Source: Dyella_B sp035690825
Lineage (GTDB): Bacteria; Pseudomonadota; Gammaproteobacteria; Xanthomonadales; Rhodanobacteraceae
Direction of reading: 5' to 3'
Assembly (NCBI RefSeq): GCF_051954575.1
Contig: NZ_JBQCHP010000073.1
Location: forward strand, 1-64,000
Length of the DNA: 64,000 nucleotides
The notes below the pieces were generated by a model that was not told where the DNA came from, searched no databases, and saw only the letters and a list, made by a program, of their open reading frames with translations. This document shows, in pieces, positions 41,161-49,684 of the stretch. A program made the translations under genes and the position numbers. How positions within the stretch are numbered: position 1 is the first letter of the stretch; each line of letters starts with the position of its first letter.

Positions 41161-41390
41161 CACGCAGGGTGCGTATCGCTTCTTCGCGCATGAAGCTATC
41201 GATTGGCAGGATATTCTGGCGCCGCATTGGCGGGCGAGTGCGCAACGCATGGCGGAGCAACCGTTGGTGCTATGCATCCAAGACACCACCGAGTAGGATT
41301 TCAACGGCCAAAACATCCAAGGTCTGTGCCGCCTCAACTACGAGGCTCAGCGTGGCATGTATATGCATCCCACTTACGCGGTGACTGACG
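40988..41390 (+). mobile_element. IS4-family transposase remnant (N-terminal third, nonsense mutation)
   Basis: The reading frame gives WAAEEFVDLDLGDERLNRRL, ASIPAACGGWGDTQGAYRFF and IQDTTE, the N-terminal DNA-binding region of IS4/IS50-type transposases. A TAG at 41294-41296 replaces the Leu normally found in IQDTTELDFNGQ; the frame resumes as DFNGQNIQGLCRLNYEAQRG and breaks off after HPTYAVT near 41390. About two thirds of the protein, including most catalytic residues, is missing. No clear terminal inverted repeats are found. The insertion cut into the secreted-protein gene on its left. Confidence 0.85.
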
Positions 41391-41516
41391 TCCCCCCACT
41401 TTTGAGTAGCGCAACGATTAAAACGTTTATGTGCTTTGGGGTGTTCCCAGGTCCTTACTGGCAAAGACCGTATCCAAAATGGGCAGTGCGTCCGCCCACC
41501 GGCACGGCGAACTGCC
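41391..41516. other. Unassigned junction sequence after the IS remnant
   Basis: About 125 bp between the transposase fragment and the leftward broken gene. It may be a remnant of a second element; no repeat or gene is recognised. Confidence 0.35.
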
Positions 41517-41973
41517 CTAATGAACGCAATCTCGCTCTTCATCAGGAAACATCTTGCTCAAGTCGATATTTCCCATATTGTAAGTGGGCGCTTCAGACGT
41601 GCCAGAAGTTACGTAATCGGGCGGTACGTTGAGTCTGATTTTCCTTTGACACGGTTTGATTCCGTCGTACTCATCAGTAAAAATAACGACCACAATATCG
41701 GGCTGGCCTGTATTCACACGGTGGCCCGTCAAATTAAAAATTCCTTTGGAGTTGGTAGTGCCCTCAGCCCATGTGCTGTCCGAAGCCCCCGGAAATCGGG
41801 CTTGAAGTTTGACTTTATTGCTTACAGCAGGCCTGCCGTCTCCCAGCAATACTCCCTTCACGGATGCATAGGTACTCAGTTGAAGCTTGAGCGTGCACAG
41901 GCATTACTGCGGAAACAGCGATGGCAAGACCGGCGCATTGCGAAACTCGACGTAGAAATCCGCTGGTATCCAT
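41517..41973 (-). pseudogene. Frameshifted secreted protein gene
   Basis: Read leftward, ATG 41973 opens a good signal peptide (MDTSGFLRRVSQCAGLAIAV ... PVHAQAS), but that frame ends after about 50 residues. A second frame, starting within 41840-41903, gives LKLQLSTYASVKGVLLGDGR, ARFPGASDSTWAEGTTNSKG and a natural-looking end at 41517. The two fit together as one secreted protein of about 150 residues with a carboxypeptidase-regulatory or Cna_B-like beta domain, split by a small indel just after the signal peptide. Either the gene is broken or only the downstream part is made. The family is not firmly identified. Confidence 0.6.
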
Positions 41974-42364
41974 AACATGACATCCTTTTTCGACGCGTCC
42001 TGACACAACGGTATTCGCAGCGAGGGCGACGCTTGCCTTGCCGTACTGGTGAGCGCTTCATAACGCCGGACTTATGCGTGCGTTAATGTTAGTAATTCGT
42101 TTCCGTGGCGTGTTTATGCTCATAACGCAACCCTTTTGGGAGCGTGCAATTCATTGCAAATTTCGTGATTTATGACTTGCGAATTCACGATGAACGGGCC
42201 TGAGTCGCCGAAGGCTGTGGATTACACTTCGCCCATGCGCGGCTGGCACGCCGAGGGGCCTGGGAGTCGAGCCGTCGCGTATCACCTGGTGGAGTAACCC
42301 GCCTGCTGCTTCAATGACCCGCGTGTATGTGCCAGTTTCTCTTCCTACGAAAGAGGTGAAACAC
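41974..42364. other. Intergenic region upstream of the twitching ATPase gene
   Basis: About 390 bp forming the right edge of the accessory island. The left part is AT-richer and the right part returns to high GC. It should hold the pilU-like promoter. No riboswitch or RNA motif recognised. Confidence 0.45.
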
Positions 42365-43495
42365 ATGGAGATTTCCAATCTGCTCGCAGACATGGCGAGA
42401 GAGCATGCCTCCGATCTTTACCTGAGCCATGGCGCGGCGCCTTTGATGGTGGTGGCCGGTGTGCCGCGCTATATCGGGGACAGGGTGTTGGCGCCTTCGG
42501 ATACGTATTCCATCGCGTATTCACTGATGAGCGACCGGCAGCAGAAGGAATTCGAATCCACGCTGGAGATGAACTTGGCCATTGCGCCGGCGGGCATTGG
42601 TCGCTTTCGCGTGAATATCTATCGACAGCGCGGCGAAGTGGCGATTGCCATCCGGTATATCACCACCGACATTCCCGATATCGACACACTGCGTTTGCCG
42701 TCGCGCCTGCGTGATCTGGTGATGCTGCCGCGCGGGTTGGTGCTGGTGGTGGGGGCGACCGGTTCGGGCAAGTCCACCACGCTGGCTTCGATGCTCGATT
42801 ATCGCAACCACCAGCGCGGCGGGCATATTCTCGCCATCGAAGATCCCATCGAATACCTGCATCAGCACGGTAAATCGGTGATTGACCAGCGTGAGGTGGG
42901 CATCGACACGCTGAGTTATGCCAATGCATTGCGCAACGCCATGCGCGAGGCGCCGCACGTGATCATGATCGGCGAGATCCGCGATCGCGAAACCATGCAG
43001 CAGGCGATCTCCTATGCCGAGACCGGCCATCTTTGCCTGTCGACGCTGCACGCCAACAATGCCAACCAGACGCTGGATCGCATCCTTAATTTCTTTCCCG
43101 ACACGGCGCGGCATCAGTTGCTGATCGACCTTTCGCTCAATCTCAAGGCGGTGGTTTCGCAACGGCTGCTGCACGCCCTGGACGGCAGCCGCGTACCCGC
43201 CGTGGAACTGCTGCTGGTTACCCCCTACATCTCCGACCTGATCGAGAAGGGCGAGATCGCGACGATCCGGGAAGCCATGAAGCTGGGCAATGAGGTCGGC
43301 ATGCAGACTTTCGACCAGTCGCTGTACGCGCTTTATGCCGCCGGTACCATCAGTTACGCCGAAGCGCTGGAACACGCCGATTCGCGCACGGACCTCGCCC
43401 TGCGTGTCCGCCTGCATGGGCCGGCGCCGAAGGAAGCCGGTAACAGCGTGATCGAAGGTGTGGAGTTGCCGCTATCGTTGAAGCTGGGCAAGTAG
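42365..43495 (+). CDS. pilU: Type IV pilus retraction ATPase (PilU-like)
   Basis: Protein of 376 residues beginning MEISNLLADMAREHASDLYL. The Walker A loop GATGSGKSTT is near residue 132; the Asp box AIEDPIEYLHQ, the Walker B region HVIMIGEIRDRETM and the His box GHLCLSTLHANN follow in the order of PilT/PilU secretion ATPases. The C-terminal half has GMQTFDQSLYALYAAGTISY. Compared with PilT the sequence HQHGKSVIDQREVGIDTLSY and the long C-terminal tail favour PilU, which assists retraction during twitching. ATG 42365 is chosen for AGAGGTGA just upstream. It is not next to pilT here, which is unusual for PilU, so a third PilT-like paralogue is also possible. Confidence 0.82.
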   Translation: MEISNLLADMAREHASDLYLSHGAAPLMVVAGVPRYIGDRVLAPSDTYSIAYSLMSDRQQKEFESTLEMNLAIAPAGIGRFRVNIYRQRGEVAIAIRYITTDIPDIDTLRLPSRLRDLVMLPRGLVLVVGATGSGKSTTLASMLDYRNHQRGGHILAIEDPIEYLHQHGKSVIDQREVGIDTLSYANALRNAMREAPHVIMIGEIRDRETMQQAISYAETGHLCLSTLHANNANQTLDRILNFFPDTARHQLLIDLSLNLKAVVSQRLLHALDGSRVPAVELLLVTPYISDLIEKGEIATIREAMKLGNEVGMQTFDQSLYALYAAGTISYAEALEHADSRTDLALRVRLHGPAPKEAGNSVIEGVELPLSLKLGK

Positions 43496-43595
43496 GTTGG
43501 TTACGGGCGGGCGCCGCCGGACTGTTCCCGGTTCAAGCAATGAACTTGTTTTGCCATGACGTCCAGCACTGGTTCGAGGTGGCATGCCGACCTAC
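43492..43595. repeat. Degenerate GTAGGTTGG-type repeat pair (family B, copy 6)
   Basis: GTAGGTTGGTTACGGGCGGG at the left and GCATGCCGACCTAC at the right. The left arm contains the TAG stop of the pilU-like gene. The inner parts have decayed. Confidence 0.55.
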
Positions 43596-43729
43596 GTTGC
43601 ATCGCATCGTCGTTCTGCTGGCGACGATATTTTTTGCTCATGCTTAATGATGCGAGTGTTTAACGCCGCGTCACCATTATCAGGCGTAGCTATCCACTTT
43701 CCGTTTGCCAGGCGCACTTGGAGTGTGAA

Positions 43730-45442
43730 ATGCAGTCTATGAAGGCCGTCGAATCAGTCCTGTCAAGGGCAGCGCGGATGCGCTTGATTGCGCCATCGCT
43801 TCTGCTTCTTGTTTCGTCGCTGGCATTTGCCGATACCCATACTGCGACAGCTTCGCCGATGAAATCGGCGGGGCATATGATGGCTATGACTCCCGCCAGT
43901 TCGGTGCCGGCGGCGACGGCTCTTTTGCCGGGCTATGGCGCGGGAGGGTTTCCGATAAAAACCTCCAGCCAGGAAGCGCAGGCGTATTTCAATAATGGCA
44001 TGCAGCTTGCTCATGCGTTCGCGCACAAGGCATCCATCGCGGCGTTTCGGCGAGCCGAGCAGCTCGATCCTAATTGCGCCATGTGTGTATGGGGTGAGGC
44101 ATGGGCTCGCGGGCCCACGATCAATTACCCGATCAGCGATTCGGTGCAAGCGCAGCTGGCCAGTTTGGCCGATCGCGCGGCTGCGCTCGCGAAAGACAAT
44201 CCACCCAAGGAGCGGGCATTGATCGCCGCATTGCAGAAGCGCTATCACCAGGGCGGTGGCAATGGTCCCGGTGACAAGGCGTTTGCGCAGGCTATGGATG
44301 CCTTGTACGAAAGCGACCCTTCGGATGATGAGGTTGCGGTATTGACGGCCGATGCCTGGATGATTCCCGCTTCGCAGGCGAATAATCGCGACCATCTGGA
44401 TCGGTCCGTGCAGATTCTCGAGCAGGTGCTGCACCGTGCACCCGACAATAGCGGCGCCATCCATTTTTATATTCACGCCACTGAGATGGAAGGCGTCGCA
44501 GGGGAGGCGCTTCCCTATGCGCAGAAACTGCCCGCGCTGGCGCCCGCTGCCAGCCACCTGCTGCACATGCCGTCCCACACTTATTTCTGGATTGGACAAT
44601 ACCGGGCTGCGGAAGACGCGAATCTCGCCGCGGTGAAAGTCGATAATGAAAACGCCGCTCGACTGAAGCCAAAGGATGGCGTTTTCGGACTGCCGTACCA
44701 CGGGCACAACGTCCAGTACGGCGAGGCCGCCACGCTGATGGACGGCGATGCGAAGCAAGGGCTGGTGTTGGCGTCAGCGCAGTTGCAGCAGTTGTCATCG
44801 GCCAGTTCCGCTGGCTTCCTGCATCAGTTTGGATTGGCTACGGCGTATTTCGTCTTCGGCCGGTTTGCTTCATTGCAGGCGGTGGACTCCTTGCCGCAGC
44901 CGGACAAAACGCTTCCGTACGCCGTGGCCATGTGGCACTACGCCAGAGGAGAGGCCGATGCGCGCAGTGGTGATGTCAAGGGCGTTCAACGGGAAGCCCA
45001 GGGCATCGCGATCGATCACGACGGCCTGGCCAAATTCGGTGACTCCGCCGCGCAAGCCCAGGCAATGGTCGACATTGCTCGGCTAGTACTGAATGGCCGC
45101 GTCGCCATGATGGAGCAGCGCTGGAGCGACGCCGAAGCCGATTACCGCAAGGCTGCCGATATCCAGGATGCGAAGCTGGGCGTGTTCAACGATCCGCCGA
45201 CCTGGTGGTATCCGGTGCGCAGAAGCGTCGCCGCCGCGCTGCTGGCCAAGGGCGATCCGGGGGCTGCGGAAGTTGAGGTGAATGCGGCGCTCGCGCGCTG
45301 GCCGTTGGATCCACAGAGTTTGCGCATCCTGGCCGATTGCCAACAGGCGATGGGCCATACGGAAGAGGCCAAGCGCCAGCACGCGCTTGCCCTCGCCAAC
45401 TGGCTGGGAGACGCCGCCGCGCTGCCGATTGCTCAGCTTTAG
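43730..45442 (+). CDS. Secreted TPR protein
   Basis: Protein of 570 residues. A signal peptide (MRLIAPSLLLLVSSLAFADT at about residues 17-36) follows a short N-terminal extension; ATG 43730 is chosen for GGAG upstream. The mature part is mostly helical with TPR-like units: QAYFNNGMQLAHAFAHKASI, CAMCVWGEAWARGP with a C-x2-C, and late repeats WPLDPQSLRILADCQQAMGH and TEEAKRQHALALANW. HSAGHMM and HMPSHTYFWIGQY add His and Met. The overall plan matches large secreted TPR proteins of unknown function in Proteobacteria. It is monocistronic and followed by a terminator. Confidence 0.75.
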   Translation: MQSMKAVESVLSRAARMRLIAPSLLLLVSSLAFADTHTATASPMKSAGHMMAMTPASSVPAATALLPGYGAGGFPIKTSSQEAQAYFNNGMQLAHAFAHKASIAAFRRAEQLDPNCAMCVWGEAWARGPTINYPISDSVQAQLASLADRAAALAKDNPPKERALIAALQKRYHQGGGNGPGDKAFAQAMDALYESDPSDDEVAVLTADAWMIPASQANNRDHLDRSVQILEQVLHRAPDNSGAIHFYIHATEMEGVAGEALPYAQKLPALAPAASHLLHMPSHTYFWIGQYRAAEDANLAAVKVDNENAARLKPKDGVFGLPYHGHNVQYGEAATLMDGDAKQGLVLASAQLQQLSSASSAGFLHQFGLATAYFVFGRFASLQAVDSLPQPDKTLPYAVAMWHYARGEADARSGDVKGVQREAQGIAIDHDGLAKFGDSAAQAQAMVDIARLVLNGRVAMMEQRWSDAEADYRKAADIQDAKLGVFNDPPTWWYPVRRSVAAALLAKGDPGAAEVEVNAALARWPLDPQSLRILADCQQAMGHTEEAKRQHALALANWLGDAAALPIAQL

Positions 45443-45457
45443 TTCGAATGCCAAACG

Positions 45458-45486
45458 AAAAAAGCCGGCGCAAGGCCGGCTTTCTT
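45458..45486 (+). terminator. Rho-independent terminator of the TPR gene
   Basis: Stem AGCCGGC / GCCGGCT with a short loop, followed by TTTCTTC, 16 bp after the stop codon. Confidence 0.8.
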
Positions 45487-45495
45487 CAGGAACTT

Positions 45496-45572
45496 TGGTC
45501 GGGGTGACATGATTCGAACATGCGACTTCTACGTCCCGAACGTAGCGCTCTACCAGGCTGAGCTACACCCCG
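45496..45572 (-). tRNA. tRNA-Pro (anticodon CGG)
   Basis: 77 nt including an encoded CCA. Acceptor stem CGGGGTG pairs with CACCCCG; D arm AGCTCAGCCTGGTAGAGC; anticodon arm CTACG-TTCGGGA-CGTAG with CGG at the tip; T arm with the usual TTCGAAT. It reads CCG codons, which are frequent in this GC-rich genome. It lies alone between the TPR gene and hisS. Confidence 0.96.
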
Positions 45573-45724
45573 CGGGAGCCGCGTATCTTAACGGGGACGG
45601 GTGAGGTTGGCAACAGGCCGGGAGTGGTTGCGGATGTGGATTTCGCACCTCGATGGGGCAGGGCCGAACGGTTGCATCTGTTACCCTATTGGGCTGCCGT
45701 TTTCCACCCCAAGCAGAGGATTCC

Positions 45725-47098
45725 ATGGCGCTTACCCAGGCCCGCACCATGCCCGGCGTGCTCGAGCTGTTGCCGCTCGACCAGATTGCTTTCCAGCGCA
45801 TGCTCGACGTGATCCGTCGCAACTATGAGCGCTTCGGTTTCCTGCCGGTGGAGACGCCGGCGATCGAGCATTCGGACGTGCTGCTGACCAAGACCGGCGG
45901 GGAGACGGAGCGGCAGGTGTATTTCGTGCAGTCGACCGGCTCGCTGGAGCAGGGGGAGAAGCCGGAACTGGCCCTGCGCTTCGACCTTACCGTTCCGCTC
46001 GCCCGCTACGTGGCCGAGCACGAGCACGACTTGAGCTTTCCGTTCCGCCGCTACCAGATGCAGCGCGTGTACCGCGGCGAACGCGCGCAGCGTGGACGCT
46101 TCCGCGAGTTCTACCAGTGCGACATCGACGTGATCGGCAAGGACAGCCTGTCGATTCGTTATGACGCCGAGATCCCGGCGGTGATCTACAGCGTTTTCCG
46201 CGAGCTGGACATCGGCGCGTTCACCATCCAGCTCAATAATCGCAAGCTGATGCGCGGCTATTTCGAAAGCCTCGGCGTGACCGATCCGGAGCAGCAGACG
46301 CTGGTGCTGCGCGAAGTGGACAAGCTGGACAAGCGCGGTGCCGATTACGTACGCGATACCTTGACGGGTGCGGCGTTCGGCCTGAGTGCGCAGGCTGCAC
46401 AGAAGATCCTGGATTTCGTGCAGGTGCGTTCCACCTCGCTGCAGGATGCGCTGGCCAAGCTCGATGCGCTGGGTCAGGGTCCCGAGGCGATGGAGCAAGG
46501 GCGTGCGGAACTGAAGGAAGTGCTGAGCCTGATCCACGCCTTTGGCGTGCCGGAAACGCATTACGCACTGAACCTGTCGATCGCGCGCGGCCTGGATTAC
46601 TACACCGGCACGGTCTACGAGACCACGCTCAACGATCACCTGCAGATCGGCTCCATCTGCTCGGGCGGCCGCTACGAGAACCTGGCCGGGCAATACACCA
46701 AGTCGCACCTGCCGGGCGTAGGCATTTCCATCGGCTTGACGCGTCTTTACTGGCAGTTGCGCGAAGCTGGCCTGATCAGCACGGCGCGCAGCACGGTGGA
46801 TGTGCTGGTCACGCAGATGGATGCCGCGCAGTTGCCGGCCTACCTGGCGCTGGCGAGCGAGCTGCGCGCGGCCGGCATCGCCACCGAAGTGGTGCTGGAC
46901 GGCGGCAAGCTCGGCAAGCAGTTCAAATATGCCGATCGCGCGGGCATTCGCTTCGTGATCGTGCTGGGCGAGGACGAGCTGGCCAAGGGCGTGGTGACGG
47001 TGAAGGATCTGCGCCGCGAAGACCAGTTCGAAGTGGCGCGCACGGAACTGGTAAAGACGCTGCGGGTGGAGCTGGAGCAGGCGGCGGTGATGGGGTGA
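45725..47098 (+). CDS. hisS: Histidine--tRNA ligase
   Basis: Protein of 457 residues. Class II aminoacyl-tRNA synthetase motifs are present: motif 1 region in YERFGFLPVETPAIE, motif 2 FRRYQMQRVYRGERAQRGRF REF with YQCDIDVIG, the His-specific ARGLDYYTGTVYE, and motif 3 GVGISIGLTRLYW. The C-terminal anticodon-binding domain begins at about residue 360 (DVLVTQMDAAQLPAYLALAS). ATG 45725 has AGAGGA upstream. The N-terminal MALTQARTMPGVLELLPLDQ places it in the longer bacterial subgroup related to eukaryotic-type HisRS. It stands apart from the his operon. Confidence 0.93.
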   Translation: MALTQARTMPGVLELLPLDQIAFQRMLDVIRRNYERFGFLPVETPAIEHSDVLLTKTGGETERQVYFVQSTGSLEQGEKPELALRFDLTVPLARYVAEHEHDLSFPFRRYQMQRVYRGERAQRGRFREFYQCDIDVIGKDSLSIRYDAEIPAVIYSVFRELDIGAFTIQLNNRKLMRGYFESLGVTDPEQQTLVLREVDKLDKRGADYVRDTLTGAAFGLSAQAAQKILDFVQVRSTSLQDALAKLDALGQGPEAMEQGRAELKEVLSLIHAFGVPETHYALNLSIARGLDYYTGTVYETTLNDHLQIGSICSGGRYENLAGQYTKSHLPGVGISIGLTRLYWQLREAGLISTARSTVDVLVTQMDAAQLPAYLALASELRAAGIATEVVLDGGKLGKQFKYADRAGIRFVIVLGEDELAKGVVTVKDLRREDQFEVARTELVKTLRVELEQAAVMG

Positions 47099-47125
47099 GA
47101 TTGGAATACGCCTCAACCCTTTGGT

Positions 47126-47205
47126 CGTCATTCCCGCGAAAGCGGGAATCCATTTTAAGGATGTGCGAAGAGCAAGATGGATTCCCGCTTTCGCGGGAAT
47201 GACGG
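47126..47205. repeat. GTCATTCCCGCGAAAGCGGG inverted repeat (family C, copy 4)
   Basis: Cleanest copy: left GTCATTCCCGCGAAAGCGGG AATCCA and right TGGATTCCCGCTTTCGCGGG AATGAC, separated by about 28 bp. Confidence 0.9.
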
Positions 47206-47264
47206 CCTTGAGGAGGGGCAGGTTGATCGGCAGCGCCGTACATCAGGGAGGAAAGGAAGCAGGG

Positions 47265-47562
47265 ATGGTTTCGAAACAACCTGCCGTTTACATCATGGCC
47301 AGTTGCGAACGCGGCACGCTGTACATCGGTGTGACAGGAAATCTTAAGTTTCGCGTATGGCAACACCGCGAGGGATTGACCGATGGTTTTACGAGACGTT
47401 ATGGCGTGAAACATCTGGTGTGGTTCGAACATCACCTCGATTTCCCTTCTGCCATCGCCCGCGAAAAAAGAACTAAAGAAATAGACTCGTGCATGGAAGC
47501 TGGAGCTGATCGAAACAGCCAACCCCACATGGCGCGATCTCTGGGAAAATTTGCAGGATTGA
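47265..47562 (+). pseudogene. GIY-YIG nuclease superfamily gene, frameshifted
   Basis: Starts MVSKQPAVYIMASCERGTLY with the GIY-YIG signature IMASCERGTLYIGVTGNL and continues VWQHREGLTDGFTRRYGVKH and SAIAREKRTKE. Family members then read KEWxRAWKLELIE; here that ending (WKLELIETANPTWRDLWENL) lies in another frame, which gives a natural stop at 47562. One or two bases near 47480-47487 (GAAATAGACTCG) account for the shift. The intact family is a small UPF0213/YhbQ-like endonuclease-fold protein of unclear role, often in many copies in Xanthomonadales. GGGAGGAAAGGAAGC provides a good ribosome binding site. Confidence 0.82.
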
Positions 47563-47607
47563 ATTGTGGTTTCCGCATATGCGGGCATGACAACACGTGG
47601 AGCCTTT

Positions 47608-49500
47608 GTGAACCAAACCATTCTTCTCGATGGCAACAGCCTCAGCCGCCAGCAACTCGTCGCCGTGGCGCGCCAGGGCTATGGCGTGCGGCTCGATGCC
47701 GGGCAACTGGCGCGCGTAAAGCACGCGGCGGATTTCCTGGCGGAGAAGGTGAGCTGCGGCGAGCCGATCTATGGCGTCACCACCGGCTTCGGCAGTAATG
47801 CGGACAAGCTGCTGGGCGCCTATCGTCTGCGCGACGAATTGCCCGGCGGTAATCCGCACAAGCCCGAAGGCACGCTGCTGGAAGAATTGCAGCACAACCT
47901 GATCACCACGCACGCGGTGTGCGTGGGCAAGCCGTTTTCGGCGGAAGTGGTGCGCGCGCTGCTGGTGATTCGCATCAACACGCTGATGCGCGGCCATTCC
48001 GGTATTCGCGTCGAGACGCTGGAAGCGCTGACCGAATTGCTCAACCGCGATGTGATCCCGGTGGTGCCGGAAAAAGGCTCGGTCGGTGCGAGCGGTGACC
48101 TGGCGCCGCTGTCGCATCTGGCGATCGTGCTGCTCGGCGGCGGCGAGGCGTTCTACAAAGGCGAGCGGTTGCCGGGCGCCGAAGCGCTGAAGCGCGCGGG
48201 CCTCACGCCGATCCGGCTTTCCTTCAAGGAAGGCCTGGCGCTCAACAACGGCACCGCGCAGATGCTGGCCACGGCCGTGCTGGCGCTGGATACGCTGGAG
48301 CACCTGCTCCACGTGGCGGATCTCGCCGCATCGATGACGCTGGATGCGTTCGCCGGCCGCAGCGGCGCGTTGCGGCCGGAAGTGCACGCGCTGCGTCCGC
48401 ATCCGGGGCAGGTGCAGGCGGCCGATCATGTGCGCAGCCTGCTCACCGGTTCCACCCTGGTCGATATTCCGTATCACCTGGTGCCGCGCTTCCGCCCATG
48501 GAGCGCGGACGCATGGAGCACGCCGGAAGACCAGGCACTCAGCTTCGACATCGGCTGGGATTGGGTGCCGGCCAACCAGCGGCATGGCCGCGAAGCGTTC
48601 TACAGCCGTTTCCTGCCGTTCAAGGGCGGCAAGAAACATCAGCCGCAGGATGCCTACTGCCTGCGCTGCATGCCGCAGGTGCACGGCGCGGTGCGCGATG
48701 CCTGGGCGCAGGCCTGCCGCATCATCGATATCGAATTGAACGCGGTCACCGACAACCCGCTGATTTTCCCGGACAACACCGAAGCCCAGCACATCGAGGA
48801 GCAGGTGATCTCCGCCGGCCATTTCCACGGCATGCCGCTGGCACTGGCGATGAGCTACGTGAAGGCGGCCATTCCGGTGCTGGCGTCGATCTCCGAGCGC
48901 CGCCTCAACAAGCTGGTCGATCCGGCCACCAACGATGGTTTACCGGCGTTCCTTACCGGCAACGAAGACGGTACCGATTCCGGTTTCATGATCGTGCAGT
49001 ATACGGCGGCGGCGCTGGTGAACGACCTGGCCACACGCGCGCATCCGGCCAGCGTGTATTCGGTGCCGACCAGCGCGAACGCGGAAGACCACGTTTCCAT
49101 GGGCGCCAACGAAGCGCGCCACGTGCTGGAAATGACCGAAGACCTGAGCCATGTGCTGGCGCTGGAGCTGTACACCGCCGCGCAGGCGCTGGATTACCGC
49201 CAGGAAATGCTCAACGCCGCGCGCCGTCTCGCTGCACGCGGCGATTGGCAGGCGCTAGCGTCGAAGGTCACCAATGCGCCGCGCGAAGGCCATCCGCATT
49301 ACGCGCAATTCGTGGACGAGGTGAAACAGCTCACCGCCGCGTTGGCGCAAGTGGGCGAGTTCCACGCCGGTGAAGCCGTGCGCAGGGCCTATGACGTCCT
49401 GCGTGAACGGATCAGCTTCATTCATCGCGATCGTGCAATGGATGGCGACGTGCGCACGGTGTGCGAGCTGGTGCAGCAGCGGGCGTTTGCGGGCGTTTAG
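47608..49500 (+). CDS. hutH: Histidine ammonia-lyase family protein with central insertion
   Basis: Protein of 630 residues from a GTG at 47608 with GGAG six bases upstream; earlier in-frame starts lie in repeat-like sequence. The MIO-forming triad Ala-Ser-Gly is at residues 161-163 in GSVGASGDLAPLSH. YGVTTGFGSNAD and QHNLITTHAV agree with histidine rather than tyrosine or phenylalanine lyases (Thr-His at the selectivity site). The core then has AGHFHGMPLALAMSY and ALELYTAAQALDYRQ. Residues about 286-345 (VDIPYHLVPRFRPWSADAWS to FKGGKKH) are an insertion not present in the usual 510-residue HutH. hutU, hutI and hutG are not nearby. The reaction is probably His to urocanate. Confidence 0.82.
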   Translation: MNQTILLDGNSLSRQQLVAVARQGYGVRLDAGQLARVKHAADFLAEKVSCGEPIYGVTTGFGSNADKLLGAYRLRDELPGGNPHKPEGTLLEELQHNLITTHAVCVGKPFSAEVVRALLVIRINTLMRGHSGIRVETLEALTELLNRDVIPVVPEKGSVGASGDLAPLSHLAIVLLGGGEAFYKGERLPGAEALKRAGLTPIRLSFKEGLALNNGTAQMLATAVLALDTLEHLLHVADLAASMTLDAFAGRSGALRPEVHALRPHPGQVQAADHVRSLLTGSTLVDIPYHLVPRFRPWSADAWSTPEDQALSFDIGWDWVPANQRHGREAFYSRFLPFKGGKKHQPQDAYCLRCMPQVHGAVRDAWAQACRIIDIELNAVTDNPLIFPDNTEAQHIEEQVISAGHFHGMPLALAMSYVKAAIPVLASISERRLNKLVDPATNDGLPAFLTGNEDGTDSGFMIVQYTAAALVNDLATRAHPASVYSVPTSANAEDHVSMGANEARHVLEMTEDLSHVLALELYTAAQALDYRQEMLNAARRLAARGDWQALASKVTNAPREGHPHYAQFVDEVKQLTAALAQVGEFHAGEAVRRAYDVLRERISFIHRDRAMDGDVRTVCELVQQRAFAGV

Positions 49501-49563
49501 CGCGCTTCGTGACGCCTTCGCTCTTCGGGACCTAGTGTCGAATCTCAGCGTGCCCGAAGGTGT

Positions 49564-49684
49564 TCCCTTCCCTGCGAAGTAGGGGAGGGTCAGGGTGGGG
49601 TTTTGCACGAGCTTGCCGCGGGACACGATTCATCGCGAGGTTGCCTGACCCCGCCCCAGCCCTCCCCTGCAAGCAGGGGAGGGA
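49564..49684. repeat. BIME-like repeat pair (family A, copy 4)
   Basis: Left CCCTTCCCTGCGAAGTAGGG with AGGGTCAGGGTGGGG, right ACCCCGCCCCAGCCCTCCCC with hairpin CCCCTGCAAGCAGGGG. Confidence 0.85.

Noticed and set aside
41974..42364. Cyclic di-GMP riboswitch before the pilU-like gene
   Set aside because: The conserved core sequences of the known classes are absent.
45686..47131. 481-codon minus-strand frame opposite hisS
   Set aside because: hisS motifs are unequivocal on the plus strand; the antisense protein is compositional noise.
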